A stretch of 64,000 nt of DNA from Limanda limanda (Eukaryota > Chordata > Actinopteri > Pleuronectiformes > Pleuronectidae): contig NW_026870465.1 in the NCBI RefSeq assembly GCF_963576545.1, forward strand, positions 1-64,000. Direction: 5' to 3'. The position numbers and the translations under genes were made by a program. Below the pieces are notes generated by a model. It did not search any database. It had not been told where the DNA came from and worked only from the letters and a program-made list of their open reading frames with translations. How positions within the stretch are numbered: position 1 is the first letter of the stretch; every line of letters begins with the position of its first letter. Shown one piece after another: positions 31,473 through 43,800 of this stretch.

Positions 31473-34400
31473 GGTCGGAGAGACTTGCAAGTAGGCTCTA
31501 CCCCCACTAAATGGGGTAGCGCGCATCGATCGGTACTATCCTTGAGCTTCTCCGACTTTCGGAAGGGTTAGGGTTAGGGTTAGGGATGAAAGCACATAGG
31601 AGAAAGAGATATTCTTGAATAACTTTTTTTGTGAAGGTCGGAGAGACTTGCAAGTAGGCTCTACCCCCACTAAATGGGGTTGCGCGCATCGATCGGTACC
31701 ATCCTTGAGCTTCTCCGACTTTCGGAAGGGTTAGGGTTAGGGTTAGGGATGAAAGCACATAGGAGAAAGAGATATTCTTGAATAACTTTTTTTGTGAAGG
31801 TCGGAGAGACTTGGAAAGTGGTTGCATCTGGACTAATTTGGGTCCTGCAGATCGATTGGTACCATCCCCGAGCTTGTACGACCTTCGGAAGAGGTCGACC
31901 GACGAAATTCCCCCAAATCTGAGGAGATATTCTTGAATAACTTTTTTTGTGAAGGTCGGAGAGACTTGCAAGTAGGCTCTACCCCCACTAAATGGGGTAG
32001 CGCGCATCGATCGGTACCATCCTTGAGCTTCTCCGACTTTCGGAAGGGTTAGGGTTAGGGTTAGGGATGAAAGCACATAGGAGAAAGAGATATTCTTGAA
32101 TAACTTTTTTTGTGAAGGTCGGAGAGACTTGGAAAGTGGTTGCATCTGGACTAATTTGGGTCCTGCAGATCGATTGGTACCATCCCCGAGCTTGTACGAC
32201 CTTCGGAAGAGGTCGACCGACGAAATTCCCCCAAATCTGAGGAGATATTCTTGAATAACTTTTTTTGTGAAGGTCGGAGAGACTTGCAAGTAGGCTCTAC
32301 CCCCACTAAATGGGGTAGCGCGCATCGATCGGTACCATCCTTGAGCTTCTCCGACTTTCGGAAGGGTTAGGGTTAGGGTTAGGGATGAAAGCACATAGGA
32401 GAAAGAGATATTCTTGAATAACTTTTTTTGTGAAGGTCGGAGAGACTTGCAAGTAGGCTCTACCCCCACTAAATGGGGTAGCGCGCATCGATCGGTACCA
32501 TCCTTGAGCTTCTCCGACTTTCGGAAGGGTTAGGGTTAGGGTTAGGGATGAAAGCACATAGGAGAAAGAGATATTCTTGAATAACTTTTTTTGTGAAGGT
32601 CGGAGAGACTTGAAAAGTGGTTGCATCTGGACTAATTTGGGTCCTGCGGATCGATTGGTACCATCCCCGAGCTTGTACGACCTTCGGAAGAGGTCGACCG
32701 ACGAAATTCCCCCAAATCTGAGGAGATATTCTTGAATAACTTTTTTTGTGAAGGTCGGAGAGACTTGCAAGTAGGCTCTACCCCCACTAAATGGGGTAGC
32801 GCGCATCGATCGGTACCATCCTTGAGCTTCTCCGACTTTCGGAAGGGTTAGGGTTAGGGTTAGGGATGAAAGCACATAGGAGAAAGAGATATTCTTGAAT
32901 AACTTTTTTTGTGAAGGTCGGAGAGACTTGCAAGTAGGCTCTACCCCCACTAAATGGGGTTGCGCGCATCGATCGGTACCATCCTTGAGCTTCTCCGACT
33001 TTCGGAAGGGTTAGGGTTAGGGTTAGGGATGAAAGCACATAGGAGAAAGAGATATTCTTGAATAACTTTTTTTGTGAAGGTCGGAGAGACTTGGAAAGTG
33101 GTTGCATCTGGACTAATTTGGGTCCTGCAGATCGATTGGTACCATCCCCGAGCTTGTACGACCTTCGGAAGAGGTCGACCGACGAAATTCCCCCAAATCT
33201 GAGGAGATATTCTTGAATAACTTTTTTTGTGAAGGTCGGAGAGACTTGCAAGTAGGCTCTACCCCCACTAAATGGGGTAGCGCGCATCGATCGGTACTAT
33301 CCTTGAGCTTCTCCGACTTTCGGAAGGGTTAGGGTTAGGGTTAGGGATGAAAGCACATAGGAGAAAGAGATATTCTTGAATAACTTTTTTTGTGAAGGTC
33401 GGAGAGACTTGCAAGTAGGCTCTACCCCCACTAAATGGGGTTGCGCGCATCGATTGGTACCATCCTTGAGCTTCTCCGACTTTCGGAAGGGTTAGGGTTA
33501 GGGTTAGGGATGAAAGCACATAGGAGAAAGAGATATTCTTGAATACCTTTTTTTGTGAAGGTCGGAGAGACTTGGAAAGTGGTTGCATCTGGACTAATTT
33601 GGGTCCTGCAGATCGATTGGTACCATCCCCGAGCTTGTACGACCTTCGGAAGAGGTCGACCGACGAAATTCCCCCAAATCTGAGGAGATATTCTTGAATA
33701 ACTTTTTTTGTGAAGGTCGGAGAGACTTGCAAGTAGGCTCTACCCCCACTAAATGGGGTAGCGCGCATCGATCGGTACCATCCTTGAGCTTCTCCGACTT
33801 TCGGAAGGGTTAGGGTTAGGGTTAGGGATGAAAGCACATAGGAGAAAGAGATATTCTTGAATAACTTTTTTTGTGAAGGTCGGAGAGACTTGGAAAGTGG
33901 TTGCATCTGGACTAATTTGGGTCCTGCAGATCGATTGGTACCATCCCCGAGCTTGTACGACCTTCGGAAGAGGTCGACCGACGAAATTCCCCCAAATCTG
34001 AGGAGATATTCTTGAATAACTTTTTTTGTGAAGGTCGGAGAGACTTGCAAGTAGGCTCTACCCCCACTAAATGGGGTAGCGCGCATCGATCGGTACCATC
34101 CTTGAGCTTCTCCGACTTTCGGAAGGGTTAGGGTTAGGGTTAGGGATGAAAGCACATAGGAGAAAGAGATATTCTTGAATAACTTTTTTTGTGAAGGTCG
34201 GAGAGACTTGCAAGTAGGCTCTACCCCCACTAAATGGGGTAGCGCGCATCGATCGGTACCATCCTTGAGCTTCTCCAACTTTCGGAAGGGTTAGGGTTAG
34301 GGTTAGGGATGAAAGCACATAGGAGAAAGAGATATTCTTGAATAACTTTTTTTGTGAAGGTCGGAGAGACTTGGAAAGTGGTTGCATCTGGACTAATTTG

Positions 34401-34988
34401 GGTCCTGCAGATCGATTGGTACCATCCCCGAGCTTGTACGACCTTCGCAAGAGGTCGACCGACGAAATTCCCCCAAATCTGAGGAGATATTCTTGAATAA
34501 CTTTTTTTGTGAAGGTCGGAGAGACTTGCAAGTAGGCTCTACCCCCACTAAATGGGGTAGCGCGCATCGATCGGTACCATCCTTGAGCTTCTCCGACTTT
34601 CGGAAGGGTTAGGGTTAGGGTTAGGGATGAAAGCACATAGGAGAAAGAGATATTCTTGAATAACTTTTTTTGTGAAGGTCGGAGAGACTTGCAAGTAGGC
34701 TCTACCCCCACTAAATGGGGTTGCGCGCATCGATCGGTACCATCCTTGAGCTTCTCCGACTTTCGGAAGGGTTAGGGTTAGGGATGAAAGCACATAGGAG
34801 AAAGAGATATTCTTGAATAACTTTTTTTGTGAAGGTCGGAGAGACTTGGAAAGTGGTTGCATCTGGACTAATTTGGGTCCTGCGGATCGATTGGTACCAT
34901 CCCCGAGCTTGTACGACCTTCGGAAGAGGTCGACCGACGAAATTCCCCCAAATCTGAGGAGATATTCTTGAATAACTTTTTTTGTGAA
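31473..34988 (+). repeat. 1,761-bp HOR type inside the super-unit (1,761 + 1,755 bp)
   Basis: Map: A31473 A31636 B31799 | A31954 B32117 | A32272 A32435 B32598 | A32753 A32916 B33079 || A33234 A33397 B33560 | A33715 B33878 | A34033 A34196 B34359 | A34514 a34677 B34834. GGTACTATCC opens each unit (A31473 and A33234). The second unit is 6 bp shorter because a34677 has one hexamer fewer. A33397 has CGATTGG and AATACCTTTTTTT, A34196 has CTCCAAC and B34359 has TTCGCAAG. This is a rotation of the HOR at 18843-22364. Confidence 0.9.
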
Positions 34989-37054
34989 GGTCGGAGAGAC
35001 TTGCAAGTAGGCTCTACCCCCACTAAATGGGGTAGCGCGCATCGATCGGTACCATCCTTGAGCTTCTCCGACTTTCGGAAGGGTTAGGGTTAGGGTTAGG
35101 GATGAAAGCACATAGGAGAAAGAGATATTCTTGAATAACTTTTTTTGTGAAGGTCGGAGAGACTTGCAAGTAGGCTCTACCCCCACTAAATGGGGTTGCG
35201 CGCATCGATCAGTACCATCCTTGAGCTTCTCCGACTTTCGGAAGGGTTAGGGTTAGGGTTAGGGATGAAAGCACATAGGAGAAAGAGATATTCTTGAATA
35301 ACTTTTTTTGTGAAGGTCGGAGAGACTTGGAAAGTGGTTGCATCTGGACTAATTTGGGTCCTGCGGATCGATTGGTACCATCCCCGAGCTTGTACGACCT
35401 TCGGAAGAGGTCGACCGACGAAATTCCCCCAAATCTGAGGAGATATTCTTGAATAACTTTTTTTGTGAAGGTCGGAGAGACTTGCAAGTAGGCTCTACCC
35501 CCACTAAATGGGGTAGCGCGCATCGATCGGTACCATCCTTGAGCTTCTCCGACTTTCGGAAGGGTTAGGGTTAGGGATGAAAGCACATAGGAGAAAGAGA
35601 TATTCTTGAATAACTTTTTTTGTGAAGGTCGGAGAGACTTGCAAGTAGGCTCTACCCCCACTAAATGGGGTAGCGCGCATCGATCGGTACCATCCTTGAG
35701 CTTCTCAGACTTTCGGAAGGGTTAGGGTTAGGGTTAGGGATGAAAGCACATAGGAGAAAGAGATATTCTTGAATAACTTTTTTGTGAAGGTCGGAGAGAC
35801 TTGGAAAGTGGTTGCATCTGGACTAATTTGGGTCCTGCGGATCGATTGGTACCATCCCCGAGCTTGTACGACCTTCGGAAGAGGTCGACCGACGAAATTC
35901 CCCCAAATCTGAGGAGATATTCTTGAATAACTGTTTTTGTGAAGGACGGAGAGACTTGCAAGTAGGCTCTACCCCCACTAAATGGGGTAGCGCGCATCGA
36001 TCGGTACCATCCTTGAGCTTCTCCGACTTTCGGAAGGGTTAGGGTTAGGGTTAGGGATGAAAGCACATAGGAGAAAGAGATATTCTTGAATAACTTTTTT
36101 TGTGAAGGTCGGAGAGACTTGCAAGTAGGCTCTACCCCCACTAAATGGGGTTGCGCGCATCGATCGGTACCATCCTTGAGCTTCTCCGACTTTCGGAAGG
36201 GTTAGGGTTAGGGATGAAAGCACATAGGAGAAAGAGATATTCTTGAATAACTTTTTTTGTGAAGGTCGGAGAGACTTGGAAAGTGGTTGCATCTGGACTA
36301 ATTTGGGTCCTGCGGATCGATTGGTACCATCCCCGAGCTTGTACGACCTTCGGAAGAGGTCGACCGACGAAATTCCCCCAAATCTGAGGAGATATTCTTG
36401 AATAACTTTTTTTGTGAAGGTCGGAGAGACTTGCAAGTAGGCTCTACCCCCACTAAATGGGGTAGCGCGCATCGATCGGTACCATCTTTGAGCTTCTCCG
36501 ACTTTCGGAAGGGTTAGGGTTAGGGTTAGGGATGAAAGCACATAGGAGAAAGAGATATTCTTGAATAACTTTTTTTGTGAAGGTCGGAGAGACTTGAAAA
36601 GTGGTTGCATCTGGACTAATTTGGGTTCTGCGGATCGATTGGTACCATCCCCGAGCTTGTACGACCTTTGGAAGAGGTCGACCGACGAAATTCCCCCAAA
36701 TCTGAGGAGATATTCTTGAATAACTTTTTTTGTGAAGGTCGGAGAGACTTGCAAGTAGGCTCTACCCCCACTAAATGGGGTAGCGCGCATCGATCGGTAC
36801 CATCCTTGAGCTTCTCCGACTTTCGGAAGGGTTAGGGTTAGGGTTAGGGATGAAAGCACATAGGAGAAAGAGATATTCTTGAATAACTTTTTTTGTGAAG
36901 GTCGGAGAGACTTGGAAAGTGGTTGCATCTGGACTAATTGGGGTCCTGCAGATCGATTGGTACCATCCCCGAGCTTGTACGACCTTCGGAAGAGGTCGAC
37001 CGACGAAATTCCCCCAAATCTGAGGAGATATTCTTGAATAACTTTTTTTGTGAA
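34989..37054 (+). repeat. Super-unit sub-block 3 (AAB-aAB-AaB-AB-AB)
   Basis: Map: A34989 A35152 B35315 | a35470 A35627 B35789 | A35944 a36107 B36264 | A36419 B36582 | A36737 B36900. It repeats the barcode of sub-block 1 (CAGTACC in A35152, CTCAGAC with T6 in A35627, ACTGTTTTTG in B35789, GAAAAG plus GGTTCTG in B36582). It differs in having the short a35470 where sub-block 1 has the long A23321, and in CCTTTGG in B36582. B36900 has ATTGGGGTCC. Confidence 0.88.
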
Positions 37055-40000
37055 GGTCGGAGAGACTTGCAAGTAGGCTCTACCCCCACTAAATGGGGTA
37101 GCGCGCATCGATCGGTACCATCCTTGAGCTTCTCCGACTTTCGGAAGGGTTAGGGTTAGGGTTAGGGATGAAAGCACATAGGAGAAAGAGATATTCTTGA
37201 ATAACTTTTTTTGTGAAGGTCAGAGAGACTTGCAAGTAGGCTCTACCCCCACTAAATGGGGTTGCGCGCATCGATCGGTACCATCCTTGAGCTTCTCCGA
37301 CTTTCGGAAGGGTTAGGGTTAGGGTTAGGGATGAAAGCACATAGGAGAAAGAGATATTCTTGAATAACTTTTTTTGTGAAGGTCGGAGAGACTTGGAAAG
37401 TGGTTGCATCTGGACTAATTTGGGTCCTGCAGATCGATTGGTACCATCCCCGAGCTTGTACGACCTTCGGAAGAGGTCGACCGACGAAATTCCCCCAAAT
37501 CTGAGGAGATATTCTTGAATAACTTTTTTTGTGAAGGTCGGAGAGACTTGCAAGTAGGCTCTACCCCCACTAAATGGGGTAGCGCGCATCGATCGGTACC
37601 ATCCTTGAGCTTCTCCGACTTTCGGAAGGGTTAGGGTTAGGGTTAGGGATGAAAGCACATAGGAGAAAGAGATATTCTTGAATAACTTTTTTTGTGAAGG
37701 TCGGAGAGACTTGGAAAGTGGTTGCATCTGGACTAATTTGGGTCCTGCAGATCGATTGGTACCATCCCCGAGCTTGTACGACCTTCGGAAGAGGTCGACC
37801 GACGAAATTCCCCCAAATCTGAGGAGATATTCTTGAATAACTTTTTTTGTGAAGGTCGGAGAGACTTGCAAGTAGGCTCTACCCCCACTAAATGGGGTAG
37901 CGCGCATCGATCGGTACCATCCTTGAGCTTCTCCGACTTTCGGAAGGGTTAGGGTTAGGGTTAGGGATGAAAGCACATAGGAGAAAGAGATATTCTTGAA
38001 TAACTTTTTTTGTGAAGGTCGGAGAGACTTGCAAGTAGGCTCTACCCCCACTAAATGGGGTTGCGCGCATCGATCGGTACCATCCTTGAGCTTCTCCGAC
38101 TTTCGGAAGGGTTAGGGTTAGGGTTAGGGATGAAAGCACATAGGAGAAAGAGATATTCTTGAATAACTTTTTTTGTGAAGGTCGGAGAGACTTGGAAAGT
38201 GGTTGCATCTGGACTAATTTGGGTCCTGCAGATCGATTGGTACCATCCCCGAGCTTGTACGACCTTCGGAAGAGGTCGACCGACGAAATTCCCCCAAATC
38301 TGAGGAGATATTCTTGAATAACTTTTTTTGTGAAGGTCGGAGAGACTTGCAAGTAGGCTCTACCCCCACTAAATGGGGTAGCGCGCATCGATCGGTACTA
38401 TCCTTGAGCTTCTCCGACTTTCGGAAGGGTTAGGGTTAGGGTTAGGGATGAAAGCACATAGGAGAAAGAGATATTCTTGAATAACTTTTTTTGTGAAGGT
38501 CGGAGAGACTTGCAAGTAGGCTCTACCCCCACTAAATGGGGTTGCGCGCATCGATCGGTACCATCCTTGAGCTTCTCCGACTTTCGGAAGGGTTAGGGTT
38601 AGGGTTAGGGATGAAAGCACATAGGAGAAAGAGATATTCTTGAATACCTTTTTTTGTGAAGGTCGGAGAGACTTGGAAAGTGGTTGCATCTGGACTAATT
38701 TGGGTCCTGCAGATCGATTGGTACCATCCCCGAGCTTGTACGACCTTCGGAAGAGGTCGACCGACGAAATTCCCCCAAATCTGAGGAGATATTCTTGAAT
38801 AACTTTTTTTGTGAAGGTCGGAGAGACTTCCAAGTAGGCTCTACCCCCACTAAATGGGGTAGCGCGCATCGATCGGTACCATCCTTGAGCTTCTCCGACT
38901 TTCGGAAGGGTTAGGGTTAGGGTTAGGGATGAAAGCACATAGGAGAAAGAGATATTCTTGAATAACTTTTTTTGTGAAGGTCGGAGAGACTTGGAAAGTG
39001 GTTGCATCTGGACTAATTTGGGTCCTGCAGATCGATTGGTACCATCCCCGAGCTTGTACGACCTTCGGAAGAGGTCGACCGACGAAATTCCCCCAAATCT
39101 GAGGAGATATTCTTGAATAACTTTTTTTGTGAAGGTCGGAGAGACTTGCAAGTAGGCTCTACCCCCACTAAATGGGGTAGCGCGCATCGATCGGTACCAT
39201 CCTTGAGCTTCTCCGACTTTCGGAAGGGTTAGGGTTAGGGTTAGGGATGAAAGCACATAGGAGAAAGAGATATTCTTGAATAACTTTTTTTGTGAAGGTC
39301 GGAGAGACTTGCAAGTAGGCTCTACCCCCACTAAATGGGGTAGCGCGCATCGATCGGTACCATCCTTGAGCTTCTCCAACTTTCGGAAGGGTTAGGGTTA
39401 GGGTTAGGGATGAAAGCACATAGGAGAAAGAGATATTCTTGAATAACTTTTTTTGTGAAGGTCGGAGAGACTTGGAAAGTGGTTGCATCTGGACTAATTT
39501 GGGTCCTGCAGATCGATTGGTACCATCCCCGAGCTTGTACGACCTTCGCAAGAGGTCGACCGACGAAATTCCCCCAAATCTGAGGAGATATTCTTGAATA
39601 ACTTTTTTTGTGAAGGTCGGAGAGACTTGCAAGTAGGCTCTACCCCCACTAAATGGGGTAGCGCGCATCGATCGGTACCATCCTTGAGCTTCTCCGACTT
39701 TCGGAAGGGTTAGGGTTAGGGTTAGGGATGAAAGCACATAGGAGAAAGAGATATTCTTGAATAACTTTTTTTGTGAAGGTCGGAGAGACTTGCAAGTAGG
39801 CTCTACCCCCACTAAATGGGGTTGCGCGCATCGATCGGTACCATCCTTGAGCTTCTCCGACTTTCGGAAGGGTTAGGGTTAGGGATGAAAGCACATAGGA
39901 GAAAGAGATATTCTTGAATAACTTTTTTTGTGAAGGTCGGAGAGACTTGGAAAGTGGTTGCATCTGGACTAATTTGGGTCCTGCGGATCGATTGGTACCA

Positions 40001-40882
40001 TCCCCGAGCTTGTACGACCTTCGGAAGAGGTCGACCGACGAAATTCCCCCAAATCTGAGGAGATATTCTTGAATAACTTTTTTTGTGAAGGTCGGAGAGA
40101 CTTGCAAGTAGGCTCTACCCCCACTAAATGGGGTAGCGCGCATCGATCAGTACCATCCTTGAGCTTCTCCGACTTTCGGAAGGGTTAGGGTTAGGGTTAG
40201 GGATGAAAGCACATAGGAGAAAGAGATATTCTTGAATAACTTTTTTTGTGAAGGTCGGAGAGACTTGCAAGTAGGCTCTACCCCCACTAAATGGGGTTGC
40301 GCGCATCGATCAGTACCATCCTTGAGCTTCTCCGACTTTCGGAAGGGTTAGGGTTAGGGTTAGGGATGAAAGCACATAGGAGAAAGAGATATTCTTGAAT
40401 AACTTTTTTTGTGAAGGTCGGAGAGACTTGGAAAGTGGTTGCATCTGGACTAATTTGGGTCCTGCGGATCGATTGGTACCATCCCCGAGCTTGTACGACC
40501 TTCGGAAGAGGTCGACCGACGAAATTCCCCCAAATCTGAGGAGATATTCTTGAATAACTTTTTTTGTGAAGGTCGGAGAGACTTGCAAGTAGGCTCTACC
40601 CCCACTAAATGGGGTAGCGCGCATCGATCGGTACCATCCTTGAGCTTCTCCGACTTTCGGAAGGGTTAGGGTTAGGGATGAAAGCACATAGGAGAAAGAG
40701 ATATTCTTGAATAACTTTTTTTGTGAAGGTCGGAGAGACTTGGAAAGTGGTTGCATCTGGACTAATTTGGGTCCTGCAGATCGATTGGTACCATCCCCGA
40801 GCTTGTACGACCTTCGCAAGAGGTCGACCGACGAAATTCCCCCAAATCTGAGGAGATATTCTTGAATAACTTTTTTTGTGAA
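37055..40882 (+). repeat. Super-unit sub-block 4 and right end
   Basis: Map: A37055 A37218 B37381 | A37536 B37699 | A37854 A38017 B38180 | A38335 A38498 B38661 | A38816 B38979 | A39134 A39297 B39460 | A39615 a39778 B39935 | A40090 A40253 B40416 | a40571 B40728. From 38335 to 40727 it follows 33234-35626 at an offset of 5,101 bp, sharing TACTATCC, AATACCTTT, CTCCAAC and TTCGCAAG. B40728 again carries TTCGCAAG, normally seen five monomers earlier, marking a jump just before the super-unit junction. Private changes: GTCAGAG in A37218, CTTCCAAG in A38816, CAGTACC in A40090 and A40253. Confidence 0.88.
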
Positions 40883-43800
40883 GGTCGGAGAGACTTGCAA
40901 GTAGGCTCTACCCCCACTAAATGGGGTAGCGCGCATCGATCGGTACCATCCTTGAGCTTCTCCGACTTTCGGAAGGGTTAGGGTTAGGGTTAGGGATGAA
41001 AGCACATAGGAGAAAGAGATATTCTTGAATAACTTTTTTTGTGAAGGTCGGAGAGACTTGGAAAGTGGTTGCATCTGGACTAATTTGGGTCCTGCGGATC
41101 GATTGGTACCATCCCCGAGCTTGTACGACCTTCGGAAGAGGTCGACCGACGAAATTCCCCCAAATCTGAGGAGATATTCTTGAATAACTTTTTTTGTGAA
41201 GGTCGGAGAGACTTGCAAGTAGGCTCTACCCCCACTAAATGGGGTAGCGCGCATCGATCGGTACCATCCTTGAGCTTCTCCGACTTTCGGAAGGGTTAGG
41301 GTTAGGGTTAGGGATGAAAGCACATAGGAGAAAGAGATATTCTTGAATAACTTTTTTTGTGAAGGTCGGAGAGACTTGCAAGTAGGCTCTACCCCCACTA
41401 AATGGGGTTGCGCGCATCGATCGGTACCATCCTTGAGCTTCTCCGACTTTCGGAAGGGTTAGGGTTAGGGATGAAAGCACATAGGAGAAAGAGATATTCT
41501 TGAATAACTTTTTTTGTGAAGGTCGGAGAGACTTGGAAAGTGGTTGCATCTGGACTAATTTGGGTCCTGCGGATCGATTGGTACCATCCCCGAGCTTGTA
41601 CGACCTTCGGAAGAGGTCGACCGACGAAATTCCCCCAAATCTGAGGAGATATTCTTGAATAACTTTTTTTGTGAAGGTCGGAGAGACTTGCAAGTAGGCT
41701 CTACCCCCACTAAATGGGGTAGCGCGCATCGATCGGTACCATCCTTGAGCTTCTCCGACTTTCGGAAGGGTTAGGGTTAGGGTTAGGGATGAAAGCACAT
41801 AGGAGAAAGAGATATTCTTGAATAACTTTTTTTGTGAAGGTCGGAGAGACTTGCAAGTAGGCTCTACCCCCACTAAATGGGGTTGCGCGCATCGATCAGT
41901 ACCATCCTTGAGCTTCTCCGACTTTCGGAAGGGTTAGGGTTAGGGTTAGGGATGAAAGCACATAGGAGAAAGAGATATTCTTGAATAACTTTTTTTGTGA
42001 AGGTCGGAGAGACTTGGAAAGTGGTTGCATCTGGACTAATTTGGGTCCTGCGGATCGATTGGTACCATCCCCGAGCTTGTACGACCTTCGGAAGAGGTCG
42101 ACCGACGAAATTCCCCCAAATCTGAGGAGATATTCTTGAATAACTTTTTTTGTGAAGGTCGGAGAGACTTGCAAGTAGGCTCTACCCCCACTAAATGGGG
42201 TAGCGCGCATCGATCGGTACCATCCTTGAGCTTCTCCGACTTTCGGAAGGGTTAGGGTTAGGGTTAGGGATGAAAGCACATAGGAGAAAGAGATATTCTT
42301 GAATAACTTTTTTTGTGAAGGTCGGAGAGACTTGCAAGTAGGCTCTACCCCCACTAAATGGGGTAGCGCGCATCGATCGGTACCATCCTTGAGCTTCTCA
42401 GACTTTCGGAAGGGTTAGGGTTAGGGTTAGGGATGAAAGCACATAGGAGAAAGAGATATTCTTGAATAACTTTTTTGTGAAGGTCGGAGAGACTTGGAAA
42501 GTGGTTGCATCTGGACTAATTTGGGTCCTGCGGATCGATTGGTACCATCCCCGAGCTTGTACGACCTTCGGAAGAGGTCGACCGACGAAATTCCCCCAAA
42601 TCTGAGGAGATATTCTTGAATAACTGTTTTTGTGAAGGACGGAGAGACTTGCAAGTAGGCTCTACCCCCACTAAATGGGGTAGCGCGCATCGATCGGTAC
42701 CATCCTTGAGCTTCTCCGACTTTCGGAAGGGTTAGGGTTAGGGTTAGGGATGAAAGCACATAGGAGAAAGAGATATTCTTGAATAACTTTTTTTGTGAAG
42801 GTCGGAGAGACTTGCAAGTAGGCTCTACCCCCACTAAATGGGGTTGCGCGCATCGATCGGTACCATCCTTGAGCTTCTCCGACTTTCGGAAGGGTTAGGG
42901 TTAGGGATGAAAGCACATAGGAGAAAGAGATATTCTTGAATAACTTTTTTTGTGAAGGTCGGAGAGACTTGGAAAGTGGTTGCATCTGGACTAATTTGGG
43001 TCCTGCGGATCGATTGGTACCATCCCCGAGCTTGTACGACCTTCGGAAGAGGTCGACCGACGAAATTCCCCCAAATCTGAGGAGATATTCTTGAATAACT
43101 TTTTTTGTGAAGGTCGGAGAGACTTGCAAGTAGGCTCTACCCCCACTAAATGGGGTAGCGCGCATCGATCGGTACCATCTTTGAGCTTCTCCGACTTTCG
43201 GAAGGGTTAGGGTTAGGGTTAGGGATGAAAGCACATAGGAGAAAGAGATATTCTTGAATAACTTTTTTTGTGAAGGTCGGAGAGACTTGAAAAGTGGTTG
43301 CATCTGGACTAATTTGGGTTCTGCGGATCGATTGGTACCATCCCCGAGCTTGTACGACCTTCGGAAGAGGTCGACCGACGAAATTCCCCCAAATCTGAGG
43401 AGATATTCTTGAATAACTTTTTTTGTGAAGGTCGGAGAGACTTGCAAGTAGGCTCTACCCCCACTAAATGGGGTAGCGCGCATCGATCGGTACCATCCTT
43501 GAGCTTCTCCGACTTTCGGAAGGGTTAGGGTTAGGGTTAGGGATGAAAGCACATAGGAGAAAGAGATATTCTTGAATAACTTTTTTTGTGAAGGTCGGAG
43601 AGACTTGCAAGTAGGCTCTACCCCCACTAAATGGGGTAGCGCGCATCGATCGGTACCATCCTTGAGCTTCTCCGACTTTCGGAAGGGTTAGGGTTAGGGT
43701 TAGGGATGAAAGCACATAGGAGAAAGAGATATTCTTGAATAACTTTTTTTGTGAAGGTCGGAGAGACTTGCAAGTAGGCTCTACCCCCACTAAATGGGGT

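Larger units (their letters stand above)
22047..40882 (+). repeat. 18,836-bp super-unit, copy 1 (118 monomers)
   Basis: This segment holds 76 A and 42 B and is followed directly by a second copy offset by 18,836 bp. Monomer order and dozens of private variants agree between copies; examples are ACTGTTTTTG in B23646, GGTTCCATCC in A25238, GGTCAAAG in A25882, GTACAATCC in B26363, CTCCGTC in a30517, AAGAAATATT in A31155, CGATTGG in A33397, CTTCCAAG in A38816 and ATTGGGGTCC in B36900. The left breakpoint cannot be placed better than the shared tail before 22047, because A21884 (left of copy 1) and B40728 (left of copy 2) have the same last 30 bases. Internal maps are given in the sub-blocks. Confidence 0.92.

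Noticed and set aside
22047..40882. Mobile element as the 18.8-kb unit
   Set aside because: The unit contains only A and B monomers, with no coding capacity, terminal repeats or target-site duplication. Its ends fall in the tail common to all monomers, as expected for unequal exchange.
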